Source: Lysobacter sp. ISL-50
GTDB taxonomy: Bacteria > Pseudomonadota > Gammaproteobacteria > Xanthomonadales > Xanthomonadaceae
Direction: 5' to 3'
DNA: 64,000 nucleotides
NCBI RefSeq assembly: GCF_018612875.1
Contig: NZ_JAGGRI010000011.1
Span: forward strand, 38,281 to 102,280
Shown here: positions 20,616 through 29,827 of the stretch, in pieces
Numbering within the stretch: the first letter of the stretch is position 1
Layout of the letters: the number at the start of each line of letters is the position of its first letter
Notes under the pieces: generated by a model
Databases searched by the model: none
What the model was told of the DNA's origin: nothing
The model's input: only the letters and a program-made list of their open reading frames with translations
Program-made: the position numbers and the translations under genes

Positions 20616-20642
20616 AAAAAACCCGCCGTTTGGCGGGTTTTT
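20616..20642 (-). terminator. Bidirectional terminator downstream of tRNA-Gln
   Basis: AAAACCCGCC-GTTT-GGCGGGTTTTT hairpin with A-run and T-run on its two sides. On the minus strand it ends the rplM-rpsI-tRNA-Gln transcript about 44 nt after the tRNA. Confidence 0.9.
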
Positions 20643-20685
20643 CGTTGCGGCCGACTGCGTTGGATTGCAGTGGCCGGCTTGGGTA

Positions 20686-20760
20686 TGGCAGCCCCGGATG
20701 GATTCGAACCACCGAATGCCTGAGTCAGAGTCAGGTGCCTTACCGCTTGGCGACGGGGCT
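20686..20760 (-). tRNA. tRNA-Gln (anticodon CTG)
   Basis: 75 nt including an encoded CCA. The acceptor AGCCCCG pairs with CGGGGCT, discriminator G. The D arm has GCCAAGCGGTAAGGC. The anticodon stem CCTGA/TCAGG closes the loop CTCTGAC, with anticodon CTG at positions 34-36. The T arm has GGTTCGAATCC. It lies 72 nt behind rpsI on the same strand and is probably co-transcribed with the ribosomal genes. Confidence 0.95.
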
Positions 20761-20832
20761 ATGGAACGGATTCTAGCGCAAAACGTCGAAGCTGCAAAAA
20801 CCGGATGCTGCGAAAAACGCAGCGCACGGCGA

Positions 20833-21225
20833 TTAGCGCTTGGAGAACTGCGTTGCGCGGCGAGCCTTGTGCAGACCGACCTTCTTACGCTCGACTTCAC
20901 GGGCGTCGCGGGTCATGAAGCCGGCCTTGCGCAGCTCGGACTTCAGGGTTTCGTCGTACTCGACCAGCGCGCGGGCGATGCCCAGACGGATCGCACCGGC
21001 CTGGCCGGTGATGCCGCCGCCGGAGACGGTGACATTGACGTCGAACTTGTCGGTCGACTGGGTCAGCTCGAGCGGCTGGCGCACGATCATGCGCGCCGTC
21101 TCGCGACCGAAGAAGTCTTCGATGGTGCGCTGATTGATGGTGATCTTGCCTTCGCCCTTGCGCAGGAACACGCGAGCGGTGGAGGACTTGCGGCGACCGG
21201 TGCCGTAATTGTGTTGGATGGCCAT
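20833..21225 (-). CDS. rpsI: 30S ribosomal protein S9
   Basis: 130 residues, full length. The conserved opening [21 protein letters not shown] and the terminal basic tail [17 protein letters not shown], whose last residues reach the ribosomal P site, are both intact. It lies 9 nt after rplM, the universal rplM-rpsI pair, and is followed by tRNA-Gln. Confidence 0.98.
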   Translation of the reverse strand: MAIQHNYGTGRRKSSTARVFLRKGEGKITINQRTIEDFFGRETARMIVRQPLELTQSTDKFDVNVTVSGGGITGQAGAIRLGIARALVEYDETLKSELRKAGFMTRDAREVERKKVGLHKARRATQFSKR

Positions 21226-21234
21226 GTTCGTACC

Positions 21235-21663
21235 TTAGATGTCCAGGGGCTGCGGCTGCTGCGCGGCGTGCGGATGCTCGGAGCCCTTGTAGACCTTGAG
21301 CTTGCGGTACATGGCGCGGCCGAGGGGATTCTTCGGCAGCATGCCCTTCACACCGATCTCGATGACGCGTTCCGGGTGGCGCTCAAGCGCCTGGCCCAGC
21401 GTCTCGCTCTTCAGGTTGCCGACGTAACCGGTGAACCGGTAGTACATCTTGTCCTGCAGCTTGTTGCCGGTGACGGCGATCTTTTCGGCGTTGATTACCA
21501 CCAGGTAATCGCCGGTATCGACGTGCGGGGTGTAGACGGGCTTGTGCTTGCCGCGCAGACGGCGCGCGAGTTCGGAGCACAAACGGCCGAGCGTCTTGCC
21601 CGACGCGTCGACGACGTACCAGTCGCGCTGGACGGTCTCGTTCTTGGCGGTGAAAGTCTTCAT
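21235..21663 (-). CDS. rplM: 50S ribosomal protein L13
   Basis: 142 residues, full length ([20 protein letters not shown]...). The family motif [21 protein letters not shown] is present near the C-terminus. It is the first gene of rplM-rpsI. L13 is reported to control its own operon in gamma-proteobacteria; the 168-nt region between its ATG and the divergent glcF-like gene could hold the leader, but I could not resolve a structure. Confidence 0.98.
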   Translation of the reverse strand: MKTFTAKNETVQRDWYVVDASGKTLGRLCSELARRLRGKHKPVYTPHVDTGDYLVVINAEKIAVTGNKLQDKMYYRFTGYVGNLKSETLGQALERHPERVIEIGVKGMLPKNPLGRAMYRKLKVYKGSEHPHAAQQPQPLDI

Positions 21664-21831
21664 GAAAACTCTTATATGGGTGCAGTGGTCGGGCTGATTT
21701 CGCCGGGCTTCCGAGCAGGAAGCGGGGGCGGAATTTCGCCGCGCGTTGTGTTTGTGGAACGAAAGAGGCGGAATGATAGCGGCCTGGGGCCCCCTGCGCA
21801 AGTCGGCGGCCGCTGCGCTAGCATCTGCCGC

Positions 21832-22995
21832 ATGCCCGCCGCCCGCCCGCCGACCCCTGCTCCGCCGGTCCCGGACCCGCTGGTGGCCCTGGCCGACCGC
21901 TGCGTCCAATGCGGGCTGTGCCTGCCGGTGTGCCCCACCTACAGCCTGGAACGGCTGGAGACCGAATCGCCGCGGGGCCGGATCGCGCTGACCCGGGCCT
22001 GGGCGCTGGACACCATCGCCCCGACCGCCGCCGCCGACACCCATCTGGATCACTGCCTGGGCTGCCGCAGCTGCGAGGCGGTCTGCCCGGCCGGCGTGGA
22101 GTATGGCCAATTATTGGTCCAGGCGCGCCAGCGCCAGCGCGAACGGCGCCTGCCGGCCTGGCGCCAGCGCCTGATCGAAGGCCTGGCGGCGCGGCCGCGC
22201 TGGCTGAACGCCGGGCTCGGCCTGTACCGGCGCGCCCATGGCTGGCTGCCCGCCTCGCTGCGGCCGCTGCCGCGACCGCCCCGGCCGGTGCCCTGGCCGT
22301 CCAGGCCGGCCCCGGCGACCCGCGTCGGCCTGTTCGTGGGCTGTGTCGCCCAAGCCTATGAAAGCCCGCTGCGCGCGGCCCTGGCCCGGCTGTGCGGCGC
22401 GCTCGGGGTCGAACTCGACCCGGTCGCCGGCCAAGGCTGCTGCGGCGCGCTGCATGAGCACGCCGGCAACCGCGATTCCGCGGCGCGGCTGGCCGCCGGC
22501 AATCGCGCCGCCTTCGCCGGCCACGACACCGTACTGACCCTGGCCAGCGGCTGTCACGACGGCGTCGCCCGGGCCCTGGGCGGCGGCGTGCGCACGGTCG
22601 ATGCGTTGAGCTTCCTCGGCGAACGCGCCGCCGCGTTGCGCTGGCGCGCGACCCCGCAGCGGGTGGCGCTGCATCTGCCCTGCACCCAGCGCAACGTGGT
22701 CAAGTCGGTGCCGGCGCTGCGGCGCCTGCTGGCCGGCGTGCCCGGGCTGGAGGTGATCGAACTCGACGCCGGTTATGGCTGCTGCGGCGCCTCGGGCACG
22801 CAGATGTTCGCCGACCCCGGGCGCGCGGCCGAATACCGCGCGCCGCTGATCGAGCAATTCCTGCGCAGCGGCGCGACCCGTCTGCTCAGCGCGAATATCG
22901 GCTGCCGGCTGCACCTGGGCAACGGCACGACGGCGCCGGTGCAGCATCCGCTGGAGTTTCTGGCTCAGTGCCTGGAAGAAATCCCGCCGGGCTGA
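21832..22995 (+). CDS. glcF: Glycolate oxidase iron-sulfur subunit-like protein (GlcF)
   Basis: 387 residues. Two 4Fe-4S motifs are near the N-terminus ([12 protein letters not shown] and [12 protein letters not shown]). Two cysteine-rich CCG domains follow ([11 protein letters not shown] and [11 protein letters not shown]), the arrangement of GlcF, LutA and similar heterodisulfide-reductase-like subunits. It should pass electrons from a flavin-containing D-2-hydroxyacid dehydrogenase (GlcD/GlcE) to the quinone pool. No glcD or glcE is adjacent, so the partner must be elsewhere and the exact substrate is open. It is divergent from rplM. A palindromic repeat cluster follows the stop. Confidence 0.85.
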   Translation: MPAARPPTPAPPVPDPLVALADRCVQCGLCLPVCPTYSLERLETESPRGRIALTRAWALDTIAPTAAADTHLDHCLGCRSCEAVCPAGVEYGQLLVQARQRQRERRLPAWRQRLIEGLAARPRWLNAGLGLYRRAHGWLPASLRPLPRPPRPVPWPSRPAPATRVGLFVGCVAQAYESPLRAALARLCGALGVELDPVAGQGCCGALHEHAGNRDSAARLAAGNRAAFAGHDTVLTLASGCHDGVARALGGGVRTVDALSFLGERAAALRWRATPQRVALHLPCTQRNVVKSVPALRRLLAGVPGLEVIELDAGYGCCGASGTQMFADPGRAAEYRAPLIEQFLRSGATRLLSANIGCRLHLGNGTTAPVQHPLEFLAQCLEEIPPG

Positions 22996-23017
22996 TTTCC
23001 GCCAACTTTCGCTGGTG

Positions 23018-23215
23018 CGGGAGAGACTTCAGCCCCCGATGCTTTCCGCTGTTGTGGGAGGGGCTTCAGCCCCGATGCTTTTGGCTCAGGTCGCCGCGAT
23101 CGGATCGGAAAGCATCGGGGCTGAAGCCCCTCCCACAACAACAGCTAAAAGCATCGGGGCTGAAGCCCCTCCCACAACAGCCAAAAGCTTTGGACTGAAG
23201 CCGCTCCCACAACAG
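23018..23215. repeat. REP-like palindrome cluster, copy 3 (multiple arms)
   Basis: At least five arm copies in both orientations (GGGAGGGGCTTCAGCCCC and GGGGCTGAAGCCCCTCCCAC), the last ones degraded (GACTGAAGCCGCTCCCAC). It lies between the glcF-like gene and coq7, ending 28 nt before the coq7 ATG, and may have displaced upstream coq7 sequence. Confidence 0.88.
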
Positions 23216-23242
23216 TCCCCGCCCGCGCCGTAGAATCGGCGC

Positions 23243-23884
23243 ATGAACCCTCGCGCCCTCAGCCCCTTGGATCGCGTGCTCAGCGAAGCTCAGCGCGCCC
23301 TGGACACCGTTTTCGGCGCCCCCGGCGCCGAACGCCCCAATCCGGCCGGCAACACCGCCGAACTGGTGCTGGAACCGGCCGAAAAACGCCATTCCGCCGG
23401 ACTCATGCGTATCAACCACGTCGGCGAGGTCTGCGCGCAGGCGCTGTACTGCGGCCAGGCGGCGGTGGCGCGCGACGAGTCCACTCGCGAGCACCTGCTG
23501 GAAGCGGCCCAGGAAGAAACCGATCACCTGGCCTGGTGCGCCGACCGCCTGCGCGAACTCGACAGCCGGCCCAGCCTGCTCAACCCGCTGTGGTACGCCG
23601 GCAGCTTCAGCATCGGCGTGCTGGCCGGCCTGCGCGGCGACGGCTGGAACCTGGGTTTCGTGGTCGAGACCGAGCGCCAGGTCGAGGCGCACATCGACGA
23701 ACACCTGGAATCGCTGCCCGAAGGCGACCAGCGCAGCCGGGCGATCCTGCGCACGATGAAGGCCGACGAAGCCCGCCATGCCGAAAATGCCGAAAACGCC
23801 GGGGCGCGGATCCTGCCGATGCCGGTGCCGACGATCATGGCGGCGGCGTCGAAACTGATGAAGACGGTGGCTTACCGGCTTTAA
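23243..23884 (+). CDS. coq7: Demethoxyubiquinone hydroxylase (Coq7)
   Basis: 213 residues, the usual length. The di-iron ligands follow the Coq7 pattern: [15 protein letters not shown] (E), EETDHLAW (E, H), [13 protein letters not shown] (E) and [10 protein letters not shown] (E, H). It hydroxylates the benzoquinol ring in ubiquinone synthesis at the inner membrane. Xanthomonads use Coq7 in place of UbiF, so this fits the lineage. It is separated from the convergent speD gene by a terminator and an AATCCC repeat. Confidence 0.95.
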   Translation: MNPRALSPLDRVLSEAQRALDTVFGAPGAERPNPAGNTAELVLEPAEKRHSAGLMRINHVGEVCAQALYCGQAAVARDESTREHLLEAAQEETDHLAWCADRLRELDSRPSLLNPLWYAGSFSIGVLAGLRGDGWNLGFVVETERQVEAHIDEHLESLPEGDQRSRAILRTMKADEARHAENAENAGARILPMPVPTIMAAASKLMKTVAYRL

Positions 23885-23986
23885 AGCCCGGGCGGGCCGC
23901 TTTTGCGCCCGCCCCGAGCCTCGCCGCCCCGCTTTGGCTTCCTCTCCCGCCCCGCAAGCGGGAGAGGGAGACAAACTGCGCAAACG

Positions 23987-24014
23987 AAAAAGGCCGGCTT
24001 GCGCCGGCCTTTTT
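23987..24014 (+). terminator. Terminator between convergent coq7 and speD
   Basis: AAAAAGGCCGGC-TTGC-GCCGGCCTTTTT, symmetric, so it can serve both strands. A CTCTCCCGC...GCGGGAGAG palindrome lies just before it at 23940-23971. Confidence 0.92.
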
Positions 24015-24065
24015 CTGAACGACCGGGAGACCCCGGGCGCCACGGCGGATCGGGTCCGATCATCG

Positions 24066-24106
24066 CCTTGGCGAATCCCGAATTCCCAATCCCCAATCCC
24101 GGCCGT
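24066..24106. repeat. AATCCC-type repeat, copy 2 (half element)
   Basis: GCGAATCCCGAATTCCCAAT followed by further CCCC-AATCCC units. It abuts the speD stop codon, so only one arm of the inverted repeat remains. Confidence 0.7.
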
Positions 24107-24900
24107 CAATCGGCCAGATTGCGCCCGTGGTACAGCTCCTCGATCTCGCGGCGCAGGCGCGCCTCGATCTTCATGCGCTCCTTGAACGAGAGGTTCTTGG
24201 CCTTCTCTTCGAACAGGTAGGTGTCGAGGTCGAATTCCTTCAGGTGCATCTTCGTGTGGAAGATATTTTCCTGATAGACGTTGACGTCGATCATCTCGTA
24301 GCGCGACTTGATGTTCTTGGCCAGGTAGTCCTGGATCGAGTGGATCTTGTGATCGATGTAGTGCTTCTTGCCCTTGATGTCGCGGGTGAAGCCGCGCACG
24401 CGATAGTCCATCACCACGATGTCGGACTCGAAGCTCTCGATCAGGTAATTCAGGGCTTTCAGCGGCGAAATCACCCCGCAGGTCGCCACGTCGATGTCGG
24501 CGCGGAAGGTCGCGATGCCGTTGTCCGGATGGGTTTCCGGATAGGTATGCACGGTGATGTGCGACTTGTCCATGTGCGCCACCACGGCGTCGGAGATGAT
24601 CTCCTTGCCGGCGTCCTTCTTGTCGATCACCGGCTCTTCCGAGATCAGGATCGTGACCGACGCCCCTTGCGGGTCGTAGTCCTGGCGGGCGATGTTCAGG
24701 ATATTCGCACCGATGATTTCCGCCACATCCGTGAGGATCTGGGTGAGGCGGTCGGCGTTATACGCCTCGTCGATGTACTCGATATACCGGCGGCGCTCGT
24801 CTTCTGAAGCCGCGAAGCAAACATCGTAGATATTGAACGAGAGGGCCTTGGTGAGGTTGTTAAAACCCTGCAACCGCAGGCGCGGCAACGGCTTGACCAC
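24106..24900 (-). CDS. speD: S-adenosylmethionine decarboxylase proenzyme (SpeD)
   Basis: 264 residues, the length of the E. coli-type enzyme. The self-cleavage site is in [14 protein letters not shown], where Ser becomes the pyruvoyl cofactor; the [13 protein letters not shown] stretch is also conserved. It makes decarboxylated SAM for spermidine synthesis. It starts with a GTG at 24900 ([12 protein letters not shown]). It is divergent from clp across 213 nt, the arrangement also known from Xanthomonas. Confidence 0.95.
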   Translation of the reverse strand: MVKPLPRLRLQGFNNLTKALSFNIYDVCFAASEDERRRYIEYIDEAYNADRLTQILTDVAEIIGANILNIARQDYDPQGASVTILISEEPVIDKKDAGKEIISDAVVAHMDKSHITVHTYPETHPDNGIATFRADIDVATCGVISPLKALNYLIESFESDIVVMDYRVRGFTRDIKGKKHYIDHKIHSIQDYLAKNIKSRYEMIDVNVYQENIFHTKMHLKEFDLDTYLFEEKAKNLSFKERMKIEARLRREIEELYHGRNLAD

Positions 24901-25113
24901 TGAGTGAGATTCCGGACGGACGGCGAGGGCCGAGATTATGAGGCAATTGGCCCCGGGGGGAAACGCATGGTGTTTTTGGACTGTATTGGTGACAAAAGCG
25001 TGACCGCCACTGAACTTCCATCATCGCTCTCTATCGGCCCGTCATTTTCAGCGGCAGGATTTGCTCCAGCGGCCGTATCGCCCTAAGCTCGGCCGAAAAC
25101 GAAGCCCATTCCA

Positions 25114-25803
25114 ATGTCCGCCAACCCGGTAGCCCCCTTGACTGCTTTGCGCCGAACCAATAGCCCGTTGTTGCCTGACGGCGCGACGATCGAACGTTTC
25201 CTGGCCCACTGCCACCGCAGGCGCTACCCGTCCCGTACGGACGTGTTCCGCCCCGGCGATCCGGCCAGCACTCTGTATTACGTCGTTTCCGGCTCGGTTA
25301 GCATCATTACCGAAGAAGAAGACGGTCGCGAACTGGTCCTGGGCTATTTCGGCCCCGGCGAGTTCGTAGGCGAACTCGGCCTGTTCATCGAGAGCGACCA
25401 TCGCGAGGTGATCCTGCGAACCCGGGCCACCTGCGAACTGGCCGAAATCGGCCATGAGCGCCTCTACGACCTGCTGCTGACCCGGCTGTCGCTGGACGCG
25501 CCCAAGCTGCTGTATGCGATCGGCGCGCAGATTTCCCGGCGCCTGCTCGACACCAGCCGCAAGGCCGGCCGCCTGGCCTTCCTCGACGTGACCGACCGCA
25601 TCGTCCGCGCCCTGCACGACCTGGCCAAGGAACCCGAGGCCATGAGTCACCCGCAGGGCACCCAGTTGCGGGTGTCGCGCCAGGAGCTTTCGCGCCTGGT
25701 CGGCTGCTCCCGCGAAATGGCCGGACGCGTGCTCAAGAAGCTGCAGGCCGACGGCAAACTGCACGCTCGCGGCAAGACGGTCGTCCTGTACGGGACCCGC
25801 TAA
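25114..25803 (+). CDS. clp: CRP/FNR-family global regulator Clp
   Basis: 229 residues. Residues about 25-140 form the cyclic-nucleotide-binding fold (RPGDPASTLYYVVSGSVSI ... FGPGEFVGELGLF); residues about 150-229 hold the winged helix-turn-helix with recognition helix SRQELSRLVGCSREMAGRVLKKL. The size and neighbourhood match Xanthomonas and Lysobacter Clp, which binds c-di-GMP instead of cAMP and controls extracellular enzymes and antibiotic production. The following GNAT gene starts 6 nt after the stop and is probably co-transcribed. Confidence 0.94.
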   Translation: MSANPVAPLTALRRTNSPLLPDGATIERFLAHCHRRRYPSRTDVFRPGDPASTLYYVVSGSVSIITEEEDGRELVLGYFGPGEFVGELGLFIESDHREVILRTRATCELAEIGHERLYDLLLTRLSLDAPKLLYAIGAQISRRLLDTSRKAGRLAFLDVTDRIVRALHDLAKEPEAMSHPQGTQLRVSRQELSRLVGCSREMAGRVLKKLQADGKLHARGKTVVLYGTR

Positions 25804-25809
25804 GCCTCG

Positions 25810-26271
25810 ATGGGACGTATCGCCCCCTCTGCGCAGACCGCACCCTCGGTGCGGCTCGCGGAGCTGGGCGATGCCAGCGACGTAGCCGAACTGCTCGGCC
25901 AGCTGGGCTATCCCTGCACCCGCGATGAGGCCATCGAGCGCATCGCCACCCTGCACGACGATCCCCGCCATTACCTGTTGCTGGCCGAAATCGACGGCCA
26001 CGCCTGCGGTCTGGTCGCCAGCCACACCCGTTATTCGCTGACCCACGGCAGCGACCTGACCCGGATCACCGCCCTGGTGGTCGCCCAGTCCTGCCATCGC
26101 CAGGGCATCGGCCGGCGGCTGCTGCGCGAAGTCGAACGCCGCGCCCGCCGCGACGGCGTCAGCCGCATCGAGGTCACCAGCAACGCCCGCCGCGCCGAGG
26201 CGCACGAGTTCTACCGCAGCTGCGGGTACTCGGACGGGTCGTTGAAGTTCGTCAAGACGCTGGGCGACTGA
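25810..26271 (+). CDS. GNAT family N-acetyltransferase
   Basis: 153 residues of GNAT fold: VRLAELGDASDVAELLGQLGYP at the start, then the acetyl-CoA loop VVAQSCHRQGIGRRLLREVE (Q/RxxGxG/A type) at about 96-115 and the final strand HEFYRSCGYSDGS. The substrate is unknown. It lies 6 nt behind clp. It may be a target or companion of the Clp regulon, but that rests on position only. Confidence 0.85.
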   Translation: MGRIAPSAQTAPSVRLAELGDASDVAELLGQLGYPCTRDEAIERIATLHDDPRHYLLLAEIDGHACGLVASHTRYSLTHGSDLTRITALVVAQSCHRQGIGRRLLREVERRARRDGVSRIEVTSNARRAEAHEFYRSCGYSDGSLKFVKTLGD

Positions 26272-26286
26272 GACGAAGTTGTTGGT

Positions 26287-26420
26287 CTTTTGTGGGAGGG
26301 GCTTCAGCCCCGATGCTTTCCGATCCGATCGCCATATTCCCCCAAGGGCGGAGCCGCTTGCTGGAAGTGCGCGGCGATTTGAGCCAAGAGCATCGGGGCT
26401 GAAGCCCCTCCTACAAAAGA
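26287..26420. repeat. REP-like palindrome, copy 4
   Basis: TTTTGTGGGAGGGGCTTCAG and the inverse GCTGAAGCCCCTCCTACAAA about 90 nt apart. It fills the gap between the convergent GNAT and HAD genes. Confidence 0.88.
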
Positions 26421-26429
26421 TCTCGTGGC

Positions 26430-27203
26430 TTACGGCGCCGAAGCGACCTCATCCCCGCCCCGGCCGGGGCAGCCCCAGTTGAGGATCGGCGTGCCCGGCG
26501 GCAGCACGCGGCGGAACATCTCCACGCGCCGCGGCTTGGGATTGACCACCACCGGATGGCGCGCGGCCTGCAGCAGCGGCAGGTCGGCGCTGCTGTCGGA
26601 ATAGGCCATCTCCACCGGCGCGGTGAAGCCGGCTTCGCGCAGCATCGTCATCTTCATGCGCGAGTGGCAGTGCCGGCGCGCGCCCAGCGCGCCCAGGCGC
26701 GGGCCGACCAGGGTGCCGACCACGGGCATGTCTTCATGGGCGACGAAGGCCAGGATCGCCCGCGCCAGCTCCGGCGGCGCGCCGGTGGCGATCACCACCT
26801 GATCGCCCTGTTCGCGATGATGGTGCAGCACGTCCAGCGCGATCGGCAGCAGGCGCGCGCGGATCTGCGGCGTGTGCGAGGCGACGTAACGGTCGATCGC
26901 CGCGTCCAGGCTGCCGGCGCGGCGCATGCCGATGGTGCCGACCCACACGAACGCGGAAATCCCCACGCGCCGCGTCTTCAGCCACGCCACCATCGGCCCG
27001 GCCACCGGCGCGATCAGCAGCGCCAGCGCCATCCGCCACCACGAGCGCTTGATCAGCCAGGCGAACAGATGGCTGCCCGAATCGCCGTCGTACAAGGTGT
27101 GGTCGAAGTCGAACACGATCAGCGGCGCGTCGGCGCGCAGCGCGGGAAAGCGCGCGCCCGACAGCGATGCGGTCGACACCGGAGGCGCCGCCGTCGCGCT
27201 CAT
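26430..27203 (-). CDS. HAD-superfamily phosphatase (SerB-like, HAD-IB)
   Basis: 257 residues. The catalytic motif [12 protein letters not shown] (DxDxT) is at about 32-43, motif II in [11 protein letters not shown] and motif III/IV in the [14 protein letters not shown] ... [12 protein letters not shown] stretch. A hydrophobic stretch at about 55-75 ([21 protein letters not shown]) is the cap region seen in HAD-IB proteins. It overlaps trpC by ATGA. The family dephosphorylates phosphoserine, lipid or sugar phosphates; the true substrate is unknown. It ends the trp/cyanophycin gene row. Confidence 0.85.
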   Translation of the reverse strand: MSATAAPPVSTASLSGARFPALRADAPLIVFDFDHTLYDGDSGSHLFAWLIKRSWWRMALALLIAPVAGPMVAWLKTRRVGISAFVWVGTIGMRRAGSLDAAIDRYVASHTPQIRARLLPIALDVLHHHREQGDQVVIATGAPPELARAILAFVAHEDMPVVGTLVGPRLGALGARRHCHSRMKMTMLREAGFTAPVEMAYSDSSADLPLLQAARHPVVVNPKPRRVEMFRRVLPPGTPILNWGCPGRGGDEVASAP

Positions 27204-27991
27204 GCCGCGAACAGACGCTGCAGGGCCGTGCCCGGATCGCGTTCGCGCATGAAGGTCTCGCCGACGAGGAAGGTGTCGATCCCCGCACCGCGCATGCGGG
27301 CGACGTCGCCGGCCGTGACGATGCCGCTTTCGGTCACCAGCGTGCGGTCCTTCGGCACCGCCGCGCGCAATGCGATCGAGGTGTCCAGCGAAACCTCGAA
27401 CGTGCGCAGATTGCGGTTGTTGACGCCGATCAACTCGCAGTCGGTCTGCAGCGCGCGTTCCAGCTCGTCGATGTCGTGGACCTCGACCAGCACGTCCATG
27501 CCCAGTTCCATCGCCAGGCCGGCCATCTCGATCATCGGCCCGTCTTCCAGCGCGGCGACGATCAGCAAGATCGCGTCGGCGCCGATCGTGCGCGCCTCGT
27601 AGACCTGATAGGGATCGATGGTGAAGTCCTTGCGCAGCGCCGGCAGCGAGCAGGCTTCGCGCGCTTCGCCCAGGTAGGCGTTGCTGCCCTGGAAGAAGTC
27701 CACGTCGGTCAGCACCGACAGGCAGGCGGCGCCGCCGGCCTCGTAGCTGCGCGCGATCTCGCCGGGGCGGAAGTCGGCGCGGATCACGCCCTTGGACGGG
27801 CTGGCCTTCTTGACCTCGGCGATCACCGCGGCCTCGCCCAGGGCGTGCTTGCGCTTGATCGCATCGACGAAGCCGCGCGCGGGCGCCTGCGCGCCGGCGC
27901 GCGCGCGCAGGTCGGCCAGGGAGCGCACGCGGCTGCGTTGTTCGATTTCCTCGACCTTGCGGGCCAGGATCGTGCGCAAGACATCGGTCAT
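27200..27991 (-). CDS. trpC: Indole-3-glycerol phosphate synthase
   Basis: 263 residues, monofunctional. The conserved opening [17 protein letters not shown] and the loops [19 protein letters not shown] and [10 protein letters not shown] are intact. It closes the indole ring in tryptophan synthesis. Its ATG comes 3 nt after the TAA of a Mur-type ligase gene of the cyanophycin block. It is therefore separated from trpD by about 7.4 kb of foreign-function genes, and its expression may depend on read-through from them. Confidence 0.96.
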   Translation of the reverse strand: MTDVLRTILARKVEEIEQRSRVRSLADLRARAGAQAPARGFVDAIKRKHALGEAAVIAEVKKASPSKGVIRADFRPGEIARSYEAGGAACLSVLTDVDFFQGSNAYLGEAREACSLPALRKDFTIDPYQVYEARTIGADAILLIVAALEDGPMIEMAGLAMELGMDVLVEVHDIDELERALQTDCELIGVNNRNLRTFEVSLDTSIALRAAVPKDRTLVTESGIVTAGDVARMRGAGIDTFLVGETFMRERDPGTALQRLFAA

Positions 27992-27994
27992 CGG

Positions 27995-29824
27995 TTACTC
28001 CGTTTCGCCAGTCGTGTCGCCTGCCAGGGGCAGGCCGGGGCGCCATTGTCCCAGTTGCAGCCGATCGAGCAAGGCGACAACCGCGTCGCGGGCGTCGGAA
28101 TTGTGAATCGGCAACACCAGCACGTCGCCCTCGGCCGCCCATTGCAGCAATTCGGCGGCGGCGCGGGCCTCCTCCAGGCACAGCGCGATCGCGCTTTCGG
28201 GCACGCCCAGGCGCAGCAGCTCGGCGCGCAGGATCGCCGCGACCTCGCCCGGCGCGCGGCCGCGCAGGAAGCTTTCGATGTCCTTGAGCACCACCCGGTC
28301 GGGCCGGAACGAGGCCACCACCGCGGCCAGCGCGCGGATGTCCTCGTCCTCGCGGTTGCCGGCCTGGCCGAGCACGATGCCCAGCCGGCCGTCGCGGCGG
28401 GCCGCGACTTCCAGCAGGCCGCGCAGGCCGTCGGGGTTGTGCGCGTAGTCCAGGTAGACCTCGCTGGCGCCGAAGCTCCAGCGCTGCAGCCGGCCGGGGT
28501 TGTCGCCGGGTTGCGAGCCGAAGCGCGCCAGCACCGCCGCGATCCGCGCCGGGTCCACGCCCAGCGCGGCCGCGGCCAGCGCCGCGCCGGCCAGATTGGC
28601 GACGTTGTAGCGAGCGCGGCCGCCCAGGGTCAGCGGCAGGGCCTCGACCTCGCCCAGGTCATGCCGCGCCTCGCCCAGGCTCAGCCACAGGCGGCCGTCG
28701 CCGACGCCGCAGGTGGCGCCGCCGCGCTCGCGATGCGCGCGCAGTCGCGGATGCGCATCGTCGAGCGCGAACCAGGCCAGCGGATGCGGCAAGGACGCGC
28801 CGCGCTTGAGCAGCAGCGCGTCGTCGGCGTTGAGCACCAGCACGCCGTCGTCGGCGAGCGCGCGCGCCACGGTCAGCTTGACCTGGGCCAGGTCTTCCAG
28901 CGAATGGATGCCGTACTCGCCGAAATGATCCGGGCTGATGTTGGTGACCAAGGCCGCCCGCGCCTGCTGCGGCGTCACCCCACGGCGCAGCATGCCGCCG
29001 CGCGCGGTTTCCAGGATCGCCGCCTGCACCGTGGGCTGGCGCAACAAGGTGCGCGCGCCGACCGGGCCGGAATAATCGCCGCTGTCCACGCGTTCGCCAT
29101 CGACGAACAAACCGTCGGTGCTGCTGTAGGCGGTGATCCAGCCCTGCGCGCGCGCCATCGCCGCGAGCAGTCGCACGCTGGTGGTCTTGCCGTTGGAACC
29201 GGTGACCACGGCGGTGGGGATCGCATGCAGGCGCGGCCACGGCACCTGGGTGGAACCGGGCAGCGCGTCCAGCGGCCAGGTCTGGCTGCCGGCGCCCTCG
29301 CCGATCGACACCGCGTCGTCGTCGCTGTACGCCGGCAGGCCGTGTATCCGCGCCTGCTCCAGCAGCTCGATCAGATCCGGCCGCGCTTCGGCTTCGGCGA
29401 GCGCGCGCAAGGTGCGCAAGGCGTCGCCGCGATCCCACCACGCGGCATGGCCGGGCGCGTGCGGCGGCAGCGCCGATTGCCCGATCGCGCCGGCGGCGTC
29501 GGTCCAGGCCCATTCGTTGACTTCGGTGGCGGCGTACAGTTGGTCGATTGGCGCGACGAAGGCCAGCGACGCGCCGCTGGCGTGTTCGCGCACAACGATC
29601 CGGCCTTCGCTCCAATGCAGGGCGTCGCGGGCGTCGGCGAGGTTGCGCCGCCAACCGCTCAACGCGCGCGCATCGGCGGCGACGCCATGGGTTTCCAGGG
29701 CGGCGCCGGGCTCGTCGAAATACAGATTCGCGCCGGTGAGCCGGCGCGAATCTTCGAAAGCGAAGGCATAGTCGGGCGAAACCTTATCGGACGTCGCCGC
29801 GTTGTCGGCAGATTGCGAAGGCAC
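27995..29824 (-). CDS. Cyanophycin-cluster Mur-type ligase lacking an ATP-grasp domain
   Basis: 609 residues. The N-terminal 195 residues match nothing I recognise (YAFAFEDSRRLTGANLYFDE...). From about 200 the protein is a Mur ligase: P-loop VTGSNGKTT at 207-215, then TDGLFVDGERVDSGDYSGPVGA and ILETARGGMLRRG, which closely follow the Mur half of the neighbouring CphA; the C-domain has YLDYAHNPDGLRGL. Unlike CphA and CphA2 it has no ATP-grasp half. It starts 3 nt after the cphA stop. It probably adds an amino acid to cyanophycin, its primer or a related peptide, or acts as a partner of CphA; this is inference. Confidence 0.85.
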   Translation of the reverse strand: MPSQSADNAATSDKVSPDYAFAFEDSRRLTGANLYFDEPGAALETHGVAADARALSGWRRNLADARDALHWSEGRIVVREHASGASLAFVAPIDQLYAATEVNEWAWTDAAGAIGQSALPPHAPGHAAWWDRGDALRTLRALAEAEARPDLIELLEQARIHGLPAYSDDDAVSIGEGAGSQTWPLDALPGSTQVPWPRLHAIPTAVVTGSNGKTTSVRLLAAMARAQGWITAYSSTDGLFVDGERVDSGDYSGPVGARTLLRQPTVQAAILETARGGMLRRGVTPQQARAALVTNISPDHFGEYGIHSLEDLAQVKLTVARALADDGVLVLNADDALLLKRGASLPHPLAWFALDDAHPRLRAHRERGGATCGVGDGRLWLSLGEARHDLGEVEALPLTLGGRARYNVANLAGAALAAAALGVDPARIAAVLARFGSQPGDNPGRLQRWSFGASEVYLDYAHNPDGLRGLLEVAARRDGRLGIVLGQAGNREDEDIRALAAVVASFRPDRVVLKDIESFLRGRAPGEVAAILRAELLRLGVPESAIALCLEEARAAAELLQWAAEGDVLVLPIHNSDARDAVVALLDRLQLGQWRPGLPLAGDTTGETE

Positions 29825-29827
29825 GGA

